Made by a program: the position numbers and the translations under genes. Under the pieces are notes generated by a model that was given only the letters and a program-made list of their open reading frames with translations, searched no databases and was not told the origin of the DNA. This document shows positions 42,313 to 50,377 of a stretch of 64,000 nucleotides of DNA, piece after piece. This DNA is from Rhodococcus koreensis (GTDB lineage Bacteria; Actinomycetota; Actinomycetes; Mycobacteriales; Mycobacteriaceae). The number at the start of each line of letters is the position of its first letter. The stretch's first letter is position 1. Where the stretch lies: contig NZ_FNSV01000005.1 of the NCBI RefSeq assembly GCF_900105905.1, positions 7,006,001 to 7,070,000 on the forward strand, written 5' to 3'.

Positions 42313-43940
42313 TGGCGTACGTGGTCACCCAGAACTGCTGCAACGACGCGACTTGTGTCGCGGTCTGCCCGGTCGATTGCATCCATCCGACTCCCGCCGA
42401 GCGGGAGTACACGCGCACCGAGATGCTGTACATCGATCCGGGTGCGTGCATCGACTGCGGCGCCTGCTCCGACGTGTGCCCGGTGGACGCGATCGTCCCC
42501 GGCGACGCCCCCGCGCCGGACATCGACCGGTACCGCGACATCAATGCCGAGTACTTCCAGCGGAATCCGCGCACCGCGGCGCCGGGTGCGCACGTGCAGC
42601 CACTCCCGCTGGCCCTCGCGACCACCGGCGTCACCGATCCCCCCGCGCTGCGGGTGGCGATCGTCGGATCCGGACCGTCGGCGTTCTACGCCGCCGAGGA
42701 ACTGCTGGCCCGCCACGACATCGCCGCCGAGGTCACCATGTTCGAACGGCTGCCCGTCGCAGGCGGACTCGTGCGGTTCGGCGTCGCGCCGGACCACTGG
42801 CACACGAAGACGGTGGACCGGGTGTTCGACCGCACCGCGCGACGCGACGGCTTCACCTTCCACCTCGGCGTCGAGGTCGGGCGGGACGTGACGATCGACG
42901 AGGTGCTGGCACACCACCACGCGGTGATCCACGCGTCCGGGGCGTCGGGGGACCGGCGCCTCGGCATCCCCGGCGAGGACCTGCCGGGCAGCTACGCCGC
43001 CCGGGAGTTCGTCGCCTGGTACAACGGCCACCCCGATCACGCCGATCGCGCCTTCGACCTGTCCGCGCGCCGCGCCGTCGTGGTCGGCAACGGCAACGTC
43101 GCCCTGGACGTCGCCCGCATCCTCGTCTCCGACGTGGAGATCCTGCGCCGCACCGACATCGCCGACCACGCCCTCGCCGCCCTGGCCGACAGCCGGGTCG
43201 AGGAGGTGGTGGTGCTCGGCAGGCGGGGACCCGAGCACGCGGCCTGCACCACGCCGGAACTGCTCGCGCTCGGCTCGCTGCCGGGAATCGACGTTCTCGT
43301 CGACGGTCCGGTGACGGCGGCACCGGACGCACCGGCCAAGCTGCGGATCCTCGCCGACTACTCCCGGCGGAAGGCGACGCCGGGGAACAAGCGCATCGTG
43401 CTGCGCTTCGGTACCTCCCCACGCGAGGTGCTCGGTGCGGGTCGTGCCGAGTCGCTTCTGGTGGCCCACGGCGACACCGTGGACCGGATCGAGTGCGGTC
43501 TGATCCTCCGGGCGGTCGGGTACCGCGGACTGCCGATCGTCGGCCTCCCGTTCGACGAGGCCGCCGGAACCGTCGCCAACGCCGCGGGCCGCGTCGCGCT
43601 GCCGGGAACGGGGGAGACCGTCCGCGGCCACTACGTGGCGGGCTGGATCAAGCGCGGTGCCACCGGTGTGATCGGCACCAATCGCTACTGCGCGGCGGAG
43701 ACCGTCGAGGCACTCCTCGCCGATCACCGCGCGGGACTGCTCGCCGCCCCGACCCAGGCCGCTGCGGACCTGGCGGCGCTGGTGCGCGAACGCAGGCCCG
43801 ACGCGCTCGGCGGCGCGGACTGGCGCGCGATCGACCGCTTCGAGCGCGAGCAGGGGCGGGCCGTCGGCCGTCCTCGGGTCAAGATCGTCGCCGCCGCCGC
43901 GGCGGGCGATGTCGCGAGAGCCGCGCGGGTGGGATCGTGA
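42312..43940 (+). CDS. Ferredoxin-NADP reductase with N-terminal ferredoxin domain (FprB-like), copy 2
   Basis: This 542-residue homologue of the fusion encoded at 15.0 kb has the same cysteine layout (NCCNDATCVAVCPVDCIHPTP and CIDCGACSDVCPVDAIVP), an FAD motif (AIVGSGPSAFYAAEEL) and an NADP motif (VVGNGNVALDVARIL). Embedded between two molybdopterin genes with 1- and 4-base overlaps, it is well placed to carry electrons between NADP(H) and the Mo enzymes. The direction of flow is unknown. The first 70 bases of coding sequence are also very similar to copy 1 at DNA level. Confidence 0.92.
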   Translation: MAYVVTQNCCNDATCVAVCPVDCIHPTPAEREYTRTEMLYIDPGACIDCGACSDVCPVDAIVPGDAPAPDIDRYRDINAEYFQRNPRTAAPGAHVQPLPLALATTGVTDPPALRVAIVGSGPSAFYAAEELLARHDIAAEVTMFERLPVAGGLVRFGVAPDHWHTKTVDRVFDRTARRDGFTFHLGVEVGRDVTIDEVLAHHHAVIHASGASGDRRLGIPGEDLPGSYAAREFVAWYNGHPDHADRAFDLSARRAVVVGNGNVALDVARILVSDVEILRRTDIADHALAALADSRVEEVVVLGRRGPEHAACTTPELLALGSLPGIDVLVDGPVTAAPDAPAKLRILADYSRRKATPGNKRIVLRFGTSPREVLGAGRAESLLVAHGDTVDRIECGLILRAVGYRGLPIVGLPFDEAAGTVANAAGRVALPGTGETVRGHYVAGWIKRGATGVIGTNRYCAAETVEALLADHRAGLLAAPTQAAADLAALVRERRPDALGGADWRAIDRFEREQGRAVGRPRVKIVAAAAAGDVARAARVGS

Positions 43941-46066
43941 CGCGGAAGGTCCACACGTTCTGCCGGATCTGCGAGCCGGGGTGCGGCCTGCTCGCGGAGG
44001 TGGACGGTGACGAGGTCGTCCGGCTGCGACCGGACACGGATCATCCGGTGCACAAGGGGTTCTCCTGCCACAAGGGTGTGCACTACCTCCAGGTCCATCA
44101 CGATCCGGACCGGCTGGACCGGCCGCTGAAGAGGATGAATCCGCGGAGCGAGGAGCGCGGTGTCTTCGAACCCGTCGAGTGGGACGTCGCGGCGCGTGAG
44201 ATCGCAGCACGGCTCCAGGAGGTGCGCCGCGAGCACGGCCGCAACGCCCTTGCCGTCTATCAGGGCAACCCGTCGGCGTTCAACGGCGCCTACTACGCGA
44301 ACGCCGCCACGATCGCGCGCGGCTTCGACACCCGGATGCGCTTCAGCGCCGGAACCCAGGACACCTCGGCCAAATACGCTGCCAGCGAGGCGATCTACGG
44401 GGCGTCGATGGCACATCCGATTCCCGACCTGCTGCACACCGACTACTTCCTGTGCCTCGGCAGCAACCCGCAGGTCTCGCACATGACGCTGATCCACATC
44501 TCGGATCCGATGGCCAAGATCCGCGCAGTGAAGAGCCGTGGCGGGACCGTCCTGTTCGTCAATCCGCGCCGCATCGAGTCGTCGTCGCCGGAGACCGGTG
44601 ACGTGTTGTTGATCAAGCCGGACACCGACTTCTACTTCCTCGCCGGAATCCTGCACGAGATCGTCTTCCGGATCGGGTACGACCGAACGGAAGTGGAACG
44701 TCACGCTCGTCGCGTCGACGAGTTGCTCGACTTCGTCCGGCAGTATCCCGTCGACCGGATCGCCGCGGTCACCGGCATCGAGGCCGACACGATCCGGCAG
44801 GTCGCCGACGAGTTCTGCACGGCACCGAGCGCGAGCGTCTACATGGCGACCGGGGTGAACCAGGGCCGTCAAGGCACCCTGGCCTACTGGATGCTCACCA
44901 TGGTCAGCTTGTTCTCCGGCAACCTCGGCAGGCGCGGTGGCAACATCTACTCGCGTGGCGTCGCCGACGTGGTGCAGGGTTCGAAGCGCAAACGGGAGGA
45001 CCCGTTCTACGAGGGTCCCTTCGGTGAGATGCGCACCGTCGGCGGTGATCTCCCCGCCGCGCTCCTGCCGGACTTCATCGAGAATCCCGCAGACCCGGTC
45101 CGCGCGCTGATCGTGGTGTCGGGCAACCCGCTGCTGTCGGTCGGCGGCGGCGACCGCCTGCGCCGGGCGTTCGAGCAGTTGGACCTGATCGTGACCGTCG
45201 ATCTGTACCGCACGGTCACCGGTGAGATGGCGGACTATGTTCTGCCGGCTACGGACTGGCTGGAACGGGAGGACGTCAACTTCCTCAACACGATGGGCGT
45301 GGCGATGGAGCCGTACGTGCAGTACACGCCCGCCGTCGTCCCCGCGAAGGGGGAGCGCCGCGACGACTGGTGGATCCTGTCCCGCATCCAGCAGGCGATG
45401 GGTGTCCCGACCCTGCTCGACGACCCCGACCCGAATCCGTTCGCCGCGGTCGACGCGAAGATGCGGGAGTCGGGTCTGAGCATCGATCTCCTCGCGACCA
45501 TGCCGTGCCAGACTGCGGTGCTGCCGGAGGCCGAACCGTCGCACGTGTTCAGCATCGCGGTCCAGCACGACGACGGCCTGATCGACTGCTGTCCCGCGCT
45601 GTTCCAGCGCTCGTACGGGACCGCGGAACGCATCTTCGAGGAGTTGGCCGCGGAGCCCGCCGACCAGCTCAAACTGATCACCCGCCGCACCCACTACATG
45701 GTCAACAGCTGGCTGCACAATCTTCCGGTGTTCAAACAGGGTGTCCACCAGAGCAATCCGCTGTGGATGCACCCGGACGACGCGCGGTGCCGGGACCTCG
45801 TCGAGGGCGACGACGTCACCGTGCGCAACCGCCACGGCGAGGTCGACGCGATGCTGATCTACGACGACACCCTCCGGCTGGGCGTCGTGGCGATGACCCA
45901 CGGCTGGGGGCAGCGCACGGCCCGGGGGCTGGACGTCGCGAGGCGCAACCCGGGTGTGAACGTCAACCGTCTCGCGCCCACCGGGACGGACGGCTACGAC
46001 CCGCTGAGCAACCAGTCGCAGCTCACCGGCATCAAAGTCGAGGTGGTGCGCCTCCGGCACCCGTGA
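43937..46066 (+). CDS. Molybdopterin oxidoreductase 3 (DMSO-reductase family)
   Basis: This 709-residue Mo/W-bis-MGD enzyme has 4Fe-4S ligands C9, C12, C16, C44 (FCRICEPGC). The presumed ligand block is S137-AGTQD-TSAK with D142 and K146. MGD-binding loops FLCLGSNPQVSHM and VVSGNPLLSVGGGDRL are intact, as is the C-terminal domain (RRTHYMVNSWLHN, HPDDARCRDLVEGD). The GTG start overlaps the reductase stop. It is the last gene of the operon and ends inside an inverted repeat. Confidence 0.9.
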   Translation: MTRKVHTFCRICEPGCGLLAEVDGDEVVRLRPDTDHPVHKGFSCHKGVHYLQVHHDPDRLDRPLKRMNPRSEERGVFEPVEWDVAAREIAARLQEVRREHGRNALAVYQGNPSAFNGAYYANAATIARGFDTRMRFSAGTQDTSAKYAASEAIYGASMAHPIPDLLHTDYFLCLGSNPQVSHMTLIHISDPMAKIRAVKSRGGTVLFVNPRRIESSSPETGDVLLIKPDTDFYFLAGILHEIVFRIGYDRTEVERHARRVDELLDFVRQYPVDRIAAVTGIEADTIRQVADEFCTAPSASVYMATGVNQGRQGTLAYWMLTMVSLFSGNLGRRGGNIYSRGVADVVQGSKRKREDPFYEGPFGEMRTVGGDLPAALLPDFIENPADPVRALIVVSGNPLLSVGGGDRLRRAFEQLDLIVTVDLYRTVTGEMADYVLPATDWLEREDVNFLNTMGVAMEPYVQYTPAVVPAKGERRDDWWILSRIQQAMGVPTLLDDPDPNPFAAVDAKMRESGLSIDLLATMPCQTAVLPEAEPSHVFSIAVQHDDGLIDCCPALFQRSYGTAERIFEELAAEPADQLKLITRRTHYMVNSWLHNLPVFKQGVHQSNPLWMHPDDARCRDLVEGDDVTVRNRHGEVDAMLIYDDTLRLGVVAMTHGWGQRTARGLDVARRNPGVNVNRLAPTGTDGYDPLSNQSQLTGIKVEVVRLRHP

Positions 46067-46102
46067 GTACTTGTTAACCGCCGGACGTTGACAAGTACTC
46101 AC
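46063..46102 (+). terminator. Perfect 12-bp inverted repeat at the end of the Mo operon
   Basis: GTGAGTACTTGT (46063-46074) is repeated inverted as ACAAGTACTCAC (46091-46102), with a 16-base loop; the left arm includes the stop codon of the third Mo gene. There is no T-run, so it is a probable rho-independent terminator of the type without a T-tail, or a processing site. Confidence 0.55.
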
Positions 46103-46128
46103 GGCGCGAAGCGCACCTTGCCGGATTT

Positions 46129-46145
46129 AACAACAACCTTTAGAT
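46129..46145. promoter_or_regulatory. 17-bp dyad, site 4 (second acyl-CoA synthetase, weak)
   Basis: AACAA-CAACCTT-TAGAT; only the right half fits the pattern well. It lies 108 bases ahead of the acyl-CoA synthetase start. Confidence 0.4.
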
Positions 46146-46252
46146 TTAGCAGCTGTGACGGGCGGCACAGTGCGACCGAACGCACGAGTCCCTTCACGGA
46201 GAACTTCGGTTTCGACCCCGCCGGTCGCGGCCGGGCACACAGGAGGCAATGA

Positions 46253-47776
46253 ATGAGCGGAACCGTGATCGACGCGCTGAATTTCTGGGCGCGGATCGTC
46301 CCCGGCCAACCGGCCATCGATTTCGACGGCGACGTCGTCACGTATGCGGAACTGTCGAGGTGGGCCGACGGCGTCGCCCACGACCTCGCGGCGCGCGGCG
46401 TCCTGCCGGGCGACCGGGTCAGCTTCGTGGGAACCAACACCCTCGAATGGTGCGCGGCGGCGCTGGGGGCGATGAAGGTGGGCGCCATCGCCGCGCCGTT
46501 CAATCAGCGGATGCTCGCCGGCGAGCTCACGGCGCTGGTCGAGGATTGTGAGCCGAAGATCGTCTACTGCGATCAGGCGTACCTTCCCAGACTCGAAGAG
46601 GTCCTGAAGGCGCACGACACCTTCTCGATCGCCGTCCTCGAACACGACGTGCGGCCCCTGCGCGGAGGGGAGCACGCGACGTTCCCGACTCCCGTGGTCG
46701 ACGTCTCGACACCGACCGCGATCGTCTTCACCAGCGGCACCACGGGCAGGCCCAAGGGGGTGGTGTTCACCCACGCGACCATCGCGGGCGAGATGCACGA
46801 GTGGTCGCTGATGGAACCCATCCTGCCCAACGGTTTGCGTCCTCTGCTCGTGCTGCCGTTGTTCACCGCGGCGGGCATCATCTGGGGCATCTCCCGCACC
46901 GTCATCCACGGCGGCACGCTCTTCCTGCAGCCGGGATTCGACCCGCAGGCGGCCCTGCGTGTTCTCGTCGAGGACAAGGCGACGACGCTCACCGGTCCAC
47001 CCATTCTGTTCGAGCAGATCGCGAAGGTCCCGGGATTCGCCGACGCCGACCTCCGCCACCTCACCACCGCACACGTGGGCGGTGCCCGGGTGCCTGCACA
47101 CCTGCTGGGGATCTGGCAGGACCGGGGTGTGCAGTTGCGGCAGATCTACGGGCAGACCGAGATCGGCGGTTCCGCCACCGTGATGCCCCGCGACGAGGCG
47201 GCCGAGCATCCGGACAAGTGCGGGTGGGGTGGCATCTTCACCAAGATCCGAGTCGTCGACGCGTCCGGAAACGACTGCGCGCCTGGCGAAACCGGGCAGA
47301 TCCTCCTCCGCGGTCCGGGAATGATGCCGGGCTACTGGCGCAACGAGGACGCGACGAAAGCCACGCTGATCGACGGCTGGTTGCACACGGGAGATCTCGG
47401 AAAGCTCGACGAGAACGGCTACCTGACCTACGTGGACCGGCTCAAGGACATGATCATCTCCGGTGGGCTCAACATCTCGCCCGCCGAAATCGAATCGGTG
47501 ATCAATCAGATCCCCGAGGTCGAGGAAGTCGCGGTGATCAGCGTGCCCGACGCGAAGTTCGGAGAGACTCCGGCTGCTCTCGTGAAGGCGGCGCCGGGCC
47601 TGACCGAGGCGGATGTCGTCGAGTTCTGCAATCGGCGCCTCGCCGACTTCAAGGTCCCGCGTTACGTCGTCCTGCTGGACGAGCCGTTGCCGCGGATGGC
47701 CAGCGGCAAGATCGCCAAACGGGAACTGCGCGACACATACGCGGACGTGCCGGACACCCACCGGAAGGTGCGCTGA
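46253..47776 (+). CDS. AMP-dependent acyl-CoA synthetase (copy 2)
   Basis: This 507-residue adenylate-forming enzyme has FTSGTTGRPKGVVFTH, YGQTEIGGSATVMP, WLHTGDLGKLDENG and a catalytic C-terminal Lys in MASGKIAKREL. It is related to, but different from, the synthetase encoded at 34.9 kb, suggesting that two acids in the pathway need activation. It is directly followed by an SDR gene starting at the next base. Confidence 0.93.
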   Translation: MSGTVIDALNFWARIVPGQPAIDFDGDVVTYAELSRWADGVAHDLAARGVLPGDRVSFVGTNTLEWCAAALGAMKVGAIAAPFNQRMLAGELTALVEDCEPKIVYCDQAYLPRLEEVLKAHDTFSIAVLEHDVRPLRGGEHATFPTPVVDVSTPTAIVFTSGTTGRPKGVVFTHATIAGEMHEWSLMEPILPNGLRPLLVLPLFTAAGIIWGISRTVIHGGTLFLQPGFDPQAALRVLVEDKATTLTGPPILFEQIAKVPGFADADLRHLTTAHVGGARVPAHLLGIWQDRGVQLRQIYGQTEIGGSATVMPRDEAAEHPDKCGWGGIFTKIRVVDASGNDCAPGETGQILLRGPGMMPGYWRNEDATKATLIDGWLHTGDLGKLDENGYLTYVDRLKDMIISGGLNISPAEIESVINQIPEVEEVAVISVPDAKFGETPAALVKAAPGLTEADVVEFCNRRLADFKVPRYVVLLDEPLPRMASGKIAKRELRDTYADVPDTHRKVR

Positions 47777-48520
47777 ATGACGAACGCGGGTGAACAGAAG
47801 GTTGCCGTCGTCACCGGGGGTGGCAGGGGCATCGGTGCGGCAATCGCGCAGCGCCTCGCGTCGGACGGTTTCGCCGTGGCGGTGAACTATTCGCGCAGCG
47901 AGACGCATGCGGCCGACGTGGTCGCGAAGATCGTCGCGGGCGGTGGCCGCGCGGCGGCGATCAAGGCGGACATCGGGGACGCGGCCTCCGCCGAGGAGCT
48001 GATCTCACGGACCGCCGACACGCTCGGGGCGCCGTCGGTGCTGGTCAACAACGCGGGCATGAACCTCGCCGGCTCGGTCCGCAAGCAGGAACCGGAGGAC
48101 TGGGATCGCGTGATCGCGGTCAACCTCAGCGGGGCGTTCTACTGCACGCACGCCGCGTTGCCTGCGATGTACGAGAACGGCTGGGGCCGGGTCGTCTTCT
48201 TCGGAAGCCCGTCCGGCGGACGGCGGCCGTCGCCCGGGATGAGCGCCTACTCGGCGGCGAAAGCCGGTCTGACCGGGATGACCCGGACGTTGGCGCTCGA
48301 GGTCGCGCGGCGCGGCATCACCGTCAACACCGTCGTCCCCGGTTTCGTCGAGACCGACATCATCAGTTCCGGGGGCGACGCCGCCGTCGACGTCCTGGCC
48401 GCCCATTGGCCGCGGATCCCGGCGGAGTCCGTGGCGGCGACCGTGTCGTTCCTCGTCAGTGACGACGCCCGCCATGTGTCGGGTGAAGAGGTGGGCGTCT
48501 GGCTCGGCGGGCCGGTGTAG
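47777..48520 (+). CDS. Short-chain dehydrogenase/reductase (FabG-like)
   Basis: This 247-residue classical SDR has TGGGRGIGAAIA as cofactor loop, NNAGMN, the catalytic Ser in FFGSPSGG and YSAAK. NYSRSETHA after strand two (Arg) suggests NADP(H). FabG-like members act on 3-hydroxyacyl thioesters. It is cotranscribed with the acyl-CoA synthetase and ends at a large palindrome facing a convergent SDR gene. Confidence 0.92.
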   Translation: MTNAGEQKVAVVTGGGRGIGAAIAQRLASDGFAVAVNYSRSETHAADVVAKIVAGGGRAAAIKADIGDAASAEELISRTADTLGAPSVLVNNAGMNLAGSVRKQEPEDWDRVIAVNLSGAFYCTHAALPAMYENGWGRVVFFGSPSGGRRPSPGMSAYSAAKAGLTGMTRTLALEVARRGITVNTVVPGFVETDIISSGGDAAVDVLAAHWPRIPAESVAATVSFLVSDDARHVSGEEVGVWLGGPV

Positions 48521-48535
48521 GCGCCTCCGGCGCCC

Positions 48536-48575
48536 GTGCGCGGTTGACGAGTCCCAGGACTCGTCAACCGCGCAC
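48536..48575. terminator. 40-bp palindrome between convergent SDR genes (bidirectional terminator)
   Basis: A perfect 19-bp arm (48536-48554) is repeated inverted (48557-48575) with only CA between. It is preceded by a smaller GGCGCC-TCC-GGCGCC hairpin (48520-48534). It lies in the 62-base gap between two genes transcribed towards each other, so a bidirectional terminator is the simplest reading. Confidence 0.75.
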
Positions 48576-48582
48576 AGGTGCG

Positions 48583-49383
48583 TCAGCGCCGGTAGTTGGC
48601 GGGCCACGCCTTCCCGAGGGTCAGGCCCCCGTCGACGACGAGGTTCTGCCCGGTCACGAACGTTGCGTCGTCGGAGACCAGATAGGCGATGGCGCCGGCG
48701 ATGTCGTGGCCCTCGCCGGCGCGGGGGATCGGCTGGAATGTCGCGAGACCCTGCCGCACGCTGTCGACGCTGGCGTCCAGCGCGTCTCCGTCCAGGCCGG
48801 CGCCGTGACCGACGATGCGGGTGGCGACGCCGCCGGGGGTGACCGCGTTGACCCGGACGTGAAATTCCGCGAGTTCGCGTGCGGCGCTGCGGGTCATCTG
48901 CAGCACGGCGGCCTTCGCGGCGCCGTACGGGTGCGGGCCGAAGCCGGTGCGCACCCCCGCCACGGACGACACGTTGACCACGGTGCCGAACCCCTGCTCG
49001 CGCATCACCCGGGCGGCGTGTTTGGTCCCGAGGAAGGCGCTGCGCGCCAGGACGGCGAACGAGGAGTCCCACTCGTCGACGGTCGTGTCGGCGACGTACG
49101 TCCAGGCCCCGACCCGGCCGGCGTTGTTGACCATCGCGTCGAGGCGTCCGAAGCGCTCGGTCGCGACGCGGACCGCGGCCGCGACATCCTCCTCGCGGGT
49201 GACGTCGGTGTGCAGGTAGACACCGTGCTCGCCGAGGGCGGCCGCGACCGCCTCGCCGCGTTCGTCGTCGATGTCCGTGACCACCACCCGCGCACCCCGC
49301 TCCGCGAGGAGTGCGCAGGTCGCCGCCCCGATCCCGCTCGCTCCACCGGTCACCACCGCGACCTTGCCGTGCAGTTCCGCCAT
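48583..49383 (-). CDS. Short-chain dehydrogenase/reductase
   Basis: This 266-residue classical SDR has TGGASGIGAATCALLA, an NAD-preferring Asp in TDIDDERGEAV, NNAGRVG, the catalytic NVSSVAGV and YGAAK, and a C-terminal VDGGLTLG. It is transcribed alone on the minus strand and divergent from the enoyl-CoA hydratase gene, with a 17-bp dyad in the shared promoter region. It probably oxidises a hydroxyl group of a pathway intermediate. Confidence 0.92.
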   Translation of the reverse strand: MAELHGKVAVVTGGASGIGAATCALLAERGARVVVTDIDDERGEAVAAALGEHGVYLHTDVTREEDVAAAVRVATERFGRLDAMVNNAGRVGAWTYVADTTVDEWDSSFAVLARSAFLGTKHAARVMREQGFGTVVNVSSVAGVRTGFGPHPYGAAKAAVLQMTRSAARELAEFHVRVNAVTPGGVATRIVGHGAGLDGDALDASVDSVRQGLATFQPIPRAGEGHDIAGAIAYLVSDDATFVTGQNLVVDGGLTLGKAWPANYRR

Positions 49384-49435
49384 TGTGTTCTGTCCTTTCG
49401 CGCCGTCCGTCCGAACTGTGGATCTTGAGGTATTA

Positions 49436-49452
49436 ACCTAAAGGTATTAGCT
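49436..49452. promoter_or_regulatory. 17-bp dyad, site 2 (divergent SDR / hydratase promoters)
   Basis: ACCTA-AAGGTAT-TAGCT, in the 133-base gap between divergent genes and 64 bases ahead of the hydratase start. Its central AAGGTAT differs from the ACGGTAT of site 1 by one base. Confidence 0.6.
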
Positions 49453-49516
49453 TGATATGTCGACGGTACCGACACGAAGCGGAGGCCGTCGGAACCACAC
49501 GAGGGGAAGGCCCCGA

Positions 49517-50326
49517 ATGTCCGAACTGATACTGACCGAGCAGCCGCGGCCCGGCATCCTGCTCGTGCGACTGAACCGAACCGAAGCGCTCAACGCGATG
49601 AACGCGGAGATGATCGGCGAACTGCACCGGGTTCTGGCCCGGGTGCGGGACGACTCGACCATCCGGGCGATCGTCCTCACCGGCGCGGGCAAGGCGTTCT
49701 GCGCCGGCCTGGACCTGCGTGGGTACGGAACCCCGGACGGCGCCGCGGACGGCGAGGGTCGCCCCCAGGCCGGGCTGCGGGTGCAGAAGCACATCGCCGA
49801 CCTGGTGGAGGCGTTTCGCGGCGCGCGGCCGCCGATCATCGCCGCGATCAACGGCGCAGCGGCAGGCGGCGGGATGGCGCTCGCGCTGATGGCCGATATC
49901 CGCATCATCGCCGACTCGGCCGCCCTGCACGCGTCGTTCATCAAACGTGGCCTGTCCAACTGCGACATCGGGGTCAGCTGGCTGCTGCCCCGCATGATCG
50001 GGTTCTCGCGCGCCGCGCAGATCCTGCTCACCGGCCGGACGATCGACGCCTTGGAGGCGGAACGAATCGGAATCGCCTCGTCCGTCGAATCGGAAAGCAC
50101 CCTGATCGACGCGGCGCTGGGCACCGCCGAGGCGATTGCGCAGAACACGCCGTTCGGGGTGTGGATGACCAAAGAGGTGATGTGGTCGAACCTCGAGGTG
50201 CCGAGTCTCCGGGCGGCGATCGACCTCGAGAACCGCACCCAGATCCTGGCAGCCATGACCAAGGACCACCGCGAGGCGGTGAAGTCCTTCCTCGAGAAGC
50301 GCCCGCCCGAGTATCTGAATCACTGA
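49517..50326 (+). CDS. Enoyl-CoA hydratase/isomerase
   Basis: This 269-residue crotonase-family protein has the oxyanion-hole segments AFCAGLDLRGYG and INGAAAGGGMALALMADIRI. The ATG at 49517 follows GAGGGGAAGG; upstream codons in frame have no such site and overlap the promoter dyad. It heads an operon with an LLM-type oxidoreductase and a thiolase-fold protein. It probably hydrates a 2-enoyl-CoA. Confidence 0.9.
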   Translation: MSELILTEQPRPGILLVRLNRTEALNAMNAEMIGELHRVLARVRDDSTIRAIVLTGAGKAFCAGLDLRGYGTPDGAADGEGRPQAGLRVQKHIADLVEAFRGARPPIIAAINGAAAGGGMALALMADIRIIADSAALHASFIKRGLSNCDIGVSWLLPRMIGFSRAAQILLTGRTIDALEAERIGIASSVESESTLIDAALGTAEAIAQNTPFGVWMTKEVMWSNLEVPSLRAAIDLENRTQILAAMTKDHREAVKSFLEKRPPEYLNH

Positions 50327-50377
50327 ACTTCAGCAACCAGCAACACCGGCCCAACGGGCAGTAAGTGAGGAATATCA

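Noticed and set aside
42353..43936. Upstream extension of the third molybdopterin frame
   Set aside because: The frame is open through the whole ferredoxin-reductase gene but its translation is Arg-rich without family similarity; the true start is the GTG at 43937.
37946..46066. Three molybdopterin genes as fragments of one broken gene
   Set aside because: Each has its own iron-sulfur site, MGD loops and C-terminal domain and is 709-746 residues long.
46063..46102. Inverted repeat as the end of an insertion sequence
   Set aside because: No transposase, no second copy and no target duplication were found; the position at the end of an operon fits a terminator.
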